A model generated the notes under the pieces. The model ran no database searches. It saw only the letters and a program-made list of their open reading frames with translations, and had not been told where the DNA came from. A stretch of 64,000 nucleotides of DNA from Blasia pusilla (Eukaryota > Marchantiophyta > Marchantiopsida > Blasiales), in assembly GCA_050084515.1 (NCBI GenBank), contig CM114272.1, positions 52,390,001 to 52,454,000 on the forward strand, in the 5' to 3' direction. Shown here piece after piece: positions 58,341-64,000 of this stretch. Within the stretch, counting starts at the first letter, position 1; each line of letters begins with the position of its first letter. The position numbers and the translations under genes are program-made.

Positions 58341-59135
58341 CGCCATCACTACCTTCGGCCATTTAAAGCCATCACATTGTTGGTGATTTGGGTCGTTAGG
58401 GCCTGTTTTGGCCCGCGCGGGTTTTGTTTTCCCCCTATGCCCCCCCCCCAACCCCCCCCGGGGTCCTTGGATGGGTTTTTATTAAAGTCTATATTCTTCG
58501 GCCATTTGAATGCGTTCAAGCATTTCCAGCATTTATCACCCGAGGTCTTCTTATCTTCATCAGTAAATGAAACTAGTCGGCAGATAGATTGATTACACAC
58601 AAAATTTATTTATTCTTGCCCATAGGGAGAAAACATGTTTTTTCCCCCGGCTGTCACATGTTTGTAAGAAAGTATTAGTATGTCAAAATCATCCTAGACT
58701 CGTTAATTCAATTATATAATTTAATTTTGCTCTTACACGTTGTCATCGCAGGATTCTCAAATCTAGTGCTTTTTTAATTATGTAGATTTATTGATAAAAA
58801 ACTATTTTATTTAAATTTTATTTACTTTTGGAAGAAAATTTAATTTATATTTTGAGATTGAAAATTATTCTCTCAAATAATGAAAATTCCTTTTGAGATT
58901 ATTTTTATTATTCAAGTTTGATTGGGAGAAAATTTGATCACATGGGTGATTTTCTTTTATCAATTGAAAGATGGGATTGGAAAAGGAATCACTTCTTTTC
59001 TTCCCAATTAATAAATGAAAAGAAATGTGATCTTAATTTGAAAGCTAAGTTAGACATATTATCAAATAAGTCCTTTTTTTTCATCTTTTTGAATGTTAAA
59101 TTCTAGAATTTGACTGAATGTCCAATAACTTCACA
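58341..59135. other. No gene recognised
   Basis: Includes C-runs at 58,430-58,460 (C10 and C8 blocks) and then AT-rich sequence. Confidence 0.5.
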
Positions 59136-59907
59136 CTAGTAAGCATGCCCGTGCTTCCGCACGAAAATTACTTTCAAAATTTTAGTGTAATTTATAGTGT
59201 TTTAAATCTTAAAAGAATTAAAAAATAATTTTTAAATAAAAATCAACTCCCCTAATTAATTTCACTCCTCCCTGAAAGTTTGAAAAATATCTACTTTCCC
59301 TTCTATTTTTCCCACAAAAATAATATTCAATGATTAAAATTTTAGTTAATTTTAATTAATTTAAGAATTTTTCTTTTCCATTTAAATTCATTTTTCTTAA
59401 GAAAATATCACATAAGAATAATTTGTTATTCTCTCACATTATTCTAATTTAAGATTACCCATTTTAATATTAATTAGTTACTTTCTAAATATGAAGTAAT
59501 AGAAAATATTTTTCCTCTTCCATTCAAATTCGTTCTAAACTCCTCTTCTAATTCAATTGTACCCATCTAATTTGTGGCTCAAAATTCTAAAATATTGCTC
59601 CTTTGTCTTATTCCCTAGGCACTTGCCCAAACTCAAATCACCAATCATCATTTGTACTTAGGGACCCTTGATTTGATGTGATAATTTAGGATTAGTATTG
59701 GTACAAGGCATCCCAAATCAGTTCCTAATTTGATTCCAAATAGTCCATTATTTGGTGTGACAAATATCGAATCAACTCCTAACTTGATTGCTTCCCAATA
59801 TGATTTTAAATGATCCAAAGAAATGAGGCAAGACTCTATTGGCGAAAAATGCTAAATGTCAACGATGGAAGAGTTAGAAACTCAAAGGGAAACTCTCCAA
59901 TAATAGA
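59136..59907 (-). mobile_element. Non-autonomous Helitron (772 bp)
   Basis: On - it starts TCTATTATTGGAGAG and ends with a small hairpin (cgtgcggaagcacg) followed by ggcatgcttactag. It sits between an A and a T as Helitrons do. No Rep/helicase is encoded. Confidence 0.65.
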
Positions 59908-59909
59908 TA

Positions 59910-60106
59910 CTAGTGTAAGCCCATGCGATGCACGGGTTTTAATTACCTCCCATAATTAACTCTCAAAATTCTTGAGTGTCATTTTGAATTGATTCCGAAC
60001 AATCTATTGGTTCAAAAAATGAACGATTTTTTTTGGGTTAAAGTGTCAAGTGTCAAGAGGAGAGGTATTTTCAAAATGAAGGGACATTCTCTAATAATAA
60101 TATAGA
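59910..60106 (-). mobile_element. Non-autonomous Helitron (197 bp)
   Basis: On - it starts TCTATATTATTATTAGAGAA and ends with hairpin cccgtgcatcgcatggg followed by cttacactag. Confidence 0.7.
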
Positions 60107-60180
60107 CTAGTACCTTTAAGGCTTGAACCCTTCAATTACCTCCCAAAATGATGATAAATTCCTAAAATTATCAAGTATCA
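60107..60180 (-). mobile_element. Possible Helitron 3' end fragment
   Basis: Begins with ctag at the edge of the previous element and shares ttcaattacctccca with it. The 5' end is missing, as the next Helitron begins at 60,181. Confidence 0.4.
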
Positions 60181-60435
60181 TCTATATTATTATGGGAGAG
60201 TGCCTTCTTGATTTGCAAATACCTCTATGTTTGACAAGTGGCAACTGGGCAGCAAGAAAATGTTTCACATGCTACGCGCAACAAGAAAAAAAATGAATTT
60301 GTGTGCAACATCATTAATCTCTTCCCTTTACGGACTACACACTTACATTGGTCCCTTCCCTTCACGGGCTATTCATTAGCAAAAGCTCTTCAAACACTTT
60401 TTTATTTCCCGTGCATCGCATGGGCACCTTACTAG
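60181..60435 (+). mobile_element. Non-autonomous Helitron (255 bp)
   Basis: Starts TCTATATTATTATGGGAGAG after an A. It ends with hairpin cccgtgcatcgcatggg (60,408-60,424), 7 bases, then CTAG before a T. This is the standard Helitron plan with no coding capacity. Confidence 0.75.
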
Positions 60436-62424
60436 TTTTAAATTAATTTCAAGTGGTTCTATTGGTTCACAAGGCAATTAATCCTATTGGTTTAAAATGC
60501 CAAATGTCAAGAAGAGAGGAGCTTGAAAAATAAAGAGGCACTCTCAAGTATTAATAGATATAGATTAGAATAAGGTTATGCAATGCATTGTCTCATCATT
60601 CACTTTAAACCTCCTATGTATTTACGACCCCTACAAACACTCCACTCTGAGTGTAGAGCCTGGAAAATGCAAGTTATTCTGCAGGTTCTCAACCCTCGGA
60701 TATGACATTTTAACGGTTGGATTCACCATGTTAGTATCCATCAAGTTGATATTAATTCTAGCACGTGTTACTTTTGAAACGGAAAACGGGAACGACAAAG
60801 AATGAGACCACACGTGGCGAACGAATATTTTCGGAAGCTATCTCTTCATTTTTCGGGGGGAGGAGTCCTATCATTCTTTCAAATCAGTTCCTCCTTCCTT
60901 CACATCTTGCCTTTCCCGACAGGAAAATCTTGTCTCAGGTGGGAGATGGACAGATTCTAAATTTGCTCAATGTATGCTTCATTTTTCCATCCATTGTGTT
61001 GCTTTTGCATCCTAGTATTATTCAGTGCATAAGGCGATTTCCTCCATTACCATACTCTGTTACCATTCATGTTACTGTATTTGTATTTGTGTTACTCTGA
61101 CTATATTCATATTTTCTTGTGTTTTCTGTATTGAGTATTTGTATTCTCTAAACCTCCGTTCTCTGTAATTCCCAGACCGATTGTTTTCCTAACCTCCAAA
61201 ACATATAGCTTTATAAAACTCTAAATCAGGGTCACATACTGGTTTAATATCTAAGCCAAAGTACTTTATATGCTTCTAAATGAAGCCCATGAAGAAGAAG
61301 AACCATTGTAGGCTATTTCTTGTTGATATAGAAGACAACACTTGATGCAAGTGCTTTGAGTATGTTACAACATAGTCTTGAGACACTTTCATGATATTCA
61401 CTTGCAAGAAAGTACTAACAACATACACACGAATTAAGTAGTAGTCAAGGCCAAAAAAAGGCTTATAAGAATTTGTGGAAGAGCTAGGGAAGCGAGCATG
61501 AGAGGAACCCAAGGTTGAGAATCCCACCTACTACACTAGCCACCTCCACGTGTCCAAGGATGTCTTAAGTTCATTTTGGCGATTAAATTCACACATGCAA
61601 GCTATGGATGTGTGAATCCTTCTCTACACATTCCGCCTTTTTCATTTGGAAAAAACCCTCCTCCCACATCCTTGTTACAAAAAAAACCCCAATAACCTTT
61701 ATTTTGGAATAGAAGATTCTGCTTCGCCATTTTTTCCTTATTTTTAACCACTAATGTGTAAATCCTATCTTAAGGAAAAAAATCCTACCCACATCCACTT
61801 TACCCAACTCAAATCTCTCATTTACTTCTTTTGAAAAGAAAAGTAGGGACCCTCCTATTCCTTCTTAATCCCCCTCTTAGTAATCTACATCTATCTATAG
61901 TATTATTTGAGTTTCCCCTTCTCTATCTTAAACTCTTAATTTTTGCCACATATCCTTTGGTTTAATGGTTTTCCCTTTCAAATTGGATAGGAAAATCATT
62001 CATTTAAAATTTCCCATTGGCTAAAGATTATGAGATTTCATTAGAGGATGTATAGAATAATACAAGCTTATAAGATATGTCCTATAGCACTTCCGGGTGC
62101 TAAGTACATGGCACACACAACACAAATCGAGTGTCTTCTAGTTAGGCATGCACTTTTCCATACAAATATGAAAACTTTCGATTTAATCGTGAGGATTTAT
62201 TTTGAAAAGGAAACAAACGGGCCGATTTTGGAAAATTGAGGAAAAATGATAAAGTTTCCATTTTCTCATTAAAAATATTCCAAAAGAGGAAAGGGAAATC
62301 AAAAGTTGTTAAAGAGGGGAAAAAAAACAAGAGAGGAGAAAAGAAAATTCACGAGAAAAAAGCAACCATCCTTTAACCTTAATCCTTGGCTTAAATATTA
62401 AGTTCCAATTACTAGCGATTTGTT
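60436..62424. other. No gene recognised
   Basis: AT-rich, with short frames only. A Helitron-like start (tctatctatagtattatttg) occurs at 61,889, without a clear end. Confidence 0.45.
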
Positions 62425-62620
62425 CAAGATCCATTGGGAGTTTGGGATCACTAGGCAAGCCATTTTAGAACCCTGGCGTAGACTATCAAGGAAGTCTATC
62501 CCAAGTCTTGAATGACTCGCTTGTTTTGGGGAGTGAAGGCTTATCTCAATAGCTAATCCCAACTAGATCTAATGAGCTTGAGAGGTAACCCGTGGCCAAG
62601 ACTCATGAGACCCAAGTTGT
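62425..62620 (+). mobile_element. Fragment of a family B LTR
   Basis: tgggatcactaggcaagcc, accctggcgtagact and atcccaagtcttgaatgact match the family B LTR in plus orientation (compare 30,420-30,500 and the reverse complement of 25,590-25,680). The rest is not recognisable. Confidence 0.6.
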
Positions 62621-63263
62621 GGCTAATATAAGCGTGCTACGATACACATAAGTAAGAAGAGCTTGACATATTAAATGCAAGCTTCTACAACACACGAGAT
62701 TGGCATTAAAGGGAATAAGTGCATGACATTGTTCTATACCATAACTTCATGAAATTAAATGATTTCTTGGATTTATTGTTCATGATATTTATGAGTGTAT
62801 TTTATTTCTTTGAAGTAAATTCGAAGTATTATTAAATTTCATTTAAGAATGAAGTTTGTTGCTTGTTGGCCCCTTTGACTCAATGTTTCAAATCCATGAC
62901 TAAATAACCTTCAACCAAGTGGTTTACATGCTTGCAATATTAGGTTGGACTTTTTAGTTGGGAATTACAATATAACACTCTTTGACATCGTAAAAGTACT
63001 AGGCATGAATAATTTCTTGGCATTCCATGAACACGAACTAAAGTTTTAGCATGGTAGATATAACTATCTTGCCACGTATGCTTTTGGTGGCATATCGGCG
63101 CTAAGTGGATTAGTAGTGCATAGGCTCCAAAATGCAAATTATTATATAATGCAAGTTATTATGTGAAGACTTCAAAACCGTAAATGTGAATAGAGATGTG
63201 AGGATATTAAGGATATTTGCATTCATTTCTTGTCGTAAGTGATGAATGAATGATTTATGAATG
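62621..63263. other. No gene recognised
   Basis: AT-rich, no frame of note. Confidence 0.5.
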
Positions 63264-64000
63264 AATTATTCCACTCGTCATAAGAATACGCAATTCTACC
63301 CCCTTTCAATCAATTGATTACGAAGGGCTTGATCGACTTCAAGAGCATATCTCCGAGAATGTGCACCAAATCAACTTTTCCAGCATTCTCTCTAAGGCAT
63401 CCTCTGACGTTCATCAAGCTTGTCTGCGTTCATGTGTGGGTACCGGAGCGGGGGCGTGGCTAACTGCAAATCCTCTTATTCTTCCATTTCGTCTTCCTCG
63501 AAGTATATTCTCAACAGCTTTACGCCTTGGACTTCCCCATCCTTCTCTACTATGTGTGTCGAATTACGTATGCGAGGATCTCATTGATGCCAATGGTATC
63601 CATATTCTCCAATGTGCACATGGTGGAGAACGAACGGCCACACATGATGTCATTAGAGAGGCGGTAGCATGGGTGGCTCATATTGTAGGATACACCATTG
63701 GGCAAGAGCAGCTCCATGTCCTACCTTCGACCACACAAGCAACCTCTCGTCGGAGAGTTGATCTTGTTATGTTTCGAGGTGGATTCCGGACACTAGATGA
63801 TGTGGTGGTTGCTGATCCAACACGTTCTGACTTGGTGTGTCGAGCCACACATTCCAAAGGTTTGGCGGCCGGAGTTGCAACAAGAATCAAGGAGTTAAGT
63901 TATGCTGTCAGACATGCGACTGATGGATTTATTCCTTTTGCAATGGAAGTATTTGGTCATTTACATATGTTTTTTGATACTTTCCTGAAAACATATGCTC
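63264..64000 (+). CDS. LINE ORF2 C-terminus with restriction-like endonuclease, runs off the window
   Basis: One frame is open from 63,264 to the window end (245 codons), with no ATG needed because it is the distal part of a longer ORF. It contains GAGAWLTANPLILPF, a zinc-binding stretch C-x5-C-x8-H-x3-C (CVSNYVC...GIHILQC), then GGERTATHDVIREAV, RRRVDLVMFRGG, DDVVVADPTRSDLV and TRIKELSY. The D...D...K/E arrangement fits the PD-(D/E)xK endonuclease of early-branching LINEs, which nicks the target for priming. The absence of stops suggests a younger copy than the relic at the window start. The reverse transcriptase domain is not visible upstream, so the copy may be 5'-truncated. Confidence 0.65.

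Noticed and set aside
57929-58362. Minus-strand 125-136 aa proteins upstream of the membrane-protein gene
   Set aside because: They do not connect by plausible splicing to the downstream exons and overlap in two frames; treated as leader or promoter.
1-64000. tRNA, rRNA or other classical RNA genes
   Set aside because: I looked for tRNA-like B boxes and rRNA core motifs and saw none. Absence is not proven without a covariance-model scan.

Overview
The window looks like a transposon-rich chromosome segment of a land plant. Spliced genes with GT/AG introns lie in AT-rich DNA packed with Ty3/gypsy, Ty1/copia, LINE, CACTA, Helitron and MITE-like debris. The mix (LINEs with restriction-like endonuclease ends, decayed trihelix/SANT domains, a gypsy family with a DNA methyltransferase and a PHD-like finger) fits a seed-free plant such as a fern, lycophyte or bryophyte. 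That assignment is inference; no marker gene proves it.

Layout. 0-5.3 kb: a LINE endonuclease remnant, a small inverted-repeat element, a LINE reverse transcriptase remnant and local duplications. 5.3-12 kb: a GC-balanced stretch with short open frames and no recognisable gene. 12-17 kb: a trihelix-domain remnant, a GC-rich low-complexity block and unassigned minus-strand frames. 17.2-29.6 kb: a composite of gypsy family A. Its LTR, gag and protease lie on +. Its integrase, RNase H, RT and DNMT3-like methyltransferase tail lie on -, joined through a hairpin-forming junction to gypsy family B (gag, PBS, LTR) on -. A CACTA transposase remnant follows, then family A integrase C-terminus with a PHD-like finger and an LTR on +. 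29.7-31.7 kb: two family B LTRs in inverted, tail-to-tail array. 32.5-37.6 kb: copia LTRs and pol plus gypsy fragments. 37.6-40.6 kb: a second family B 5' half (LTR, PBS, gag, protease, start of RT).

Two host genes are supported by splice signals and continuous reading frames. One lies on + (coding exons 43,388-43,645 and 43,903-44,349; 234 aa, with an intron-containing 5' leader). The other lies on - (five exons, 57,797-55,802; about 235 aa, two predicted membrane segments). Between and beyond them, 47-54 kb holds decayed family A copies, including a deletion derivative that keeps the methyltransferase ENV motif. 59.1-60.4 kb holds a cluster of non-autonomous Helitrons. The window ends in an open LINE endonuclease frame related to the remnant at its start.

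The most notable item is gypsy family A, which carries a DNMT3-like cytosine methyltransferase between protease and RT and a PHD-like finger after integrase. Both copies here are broken.
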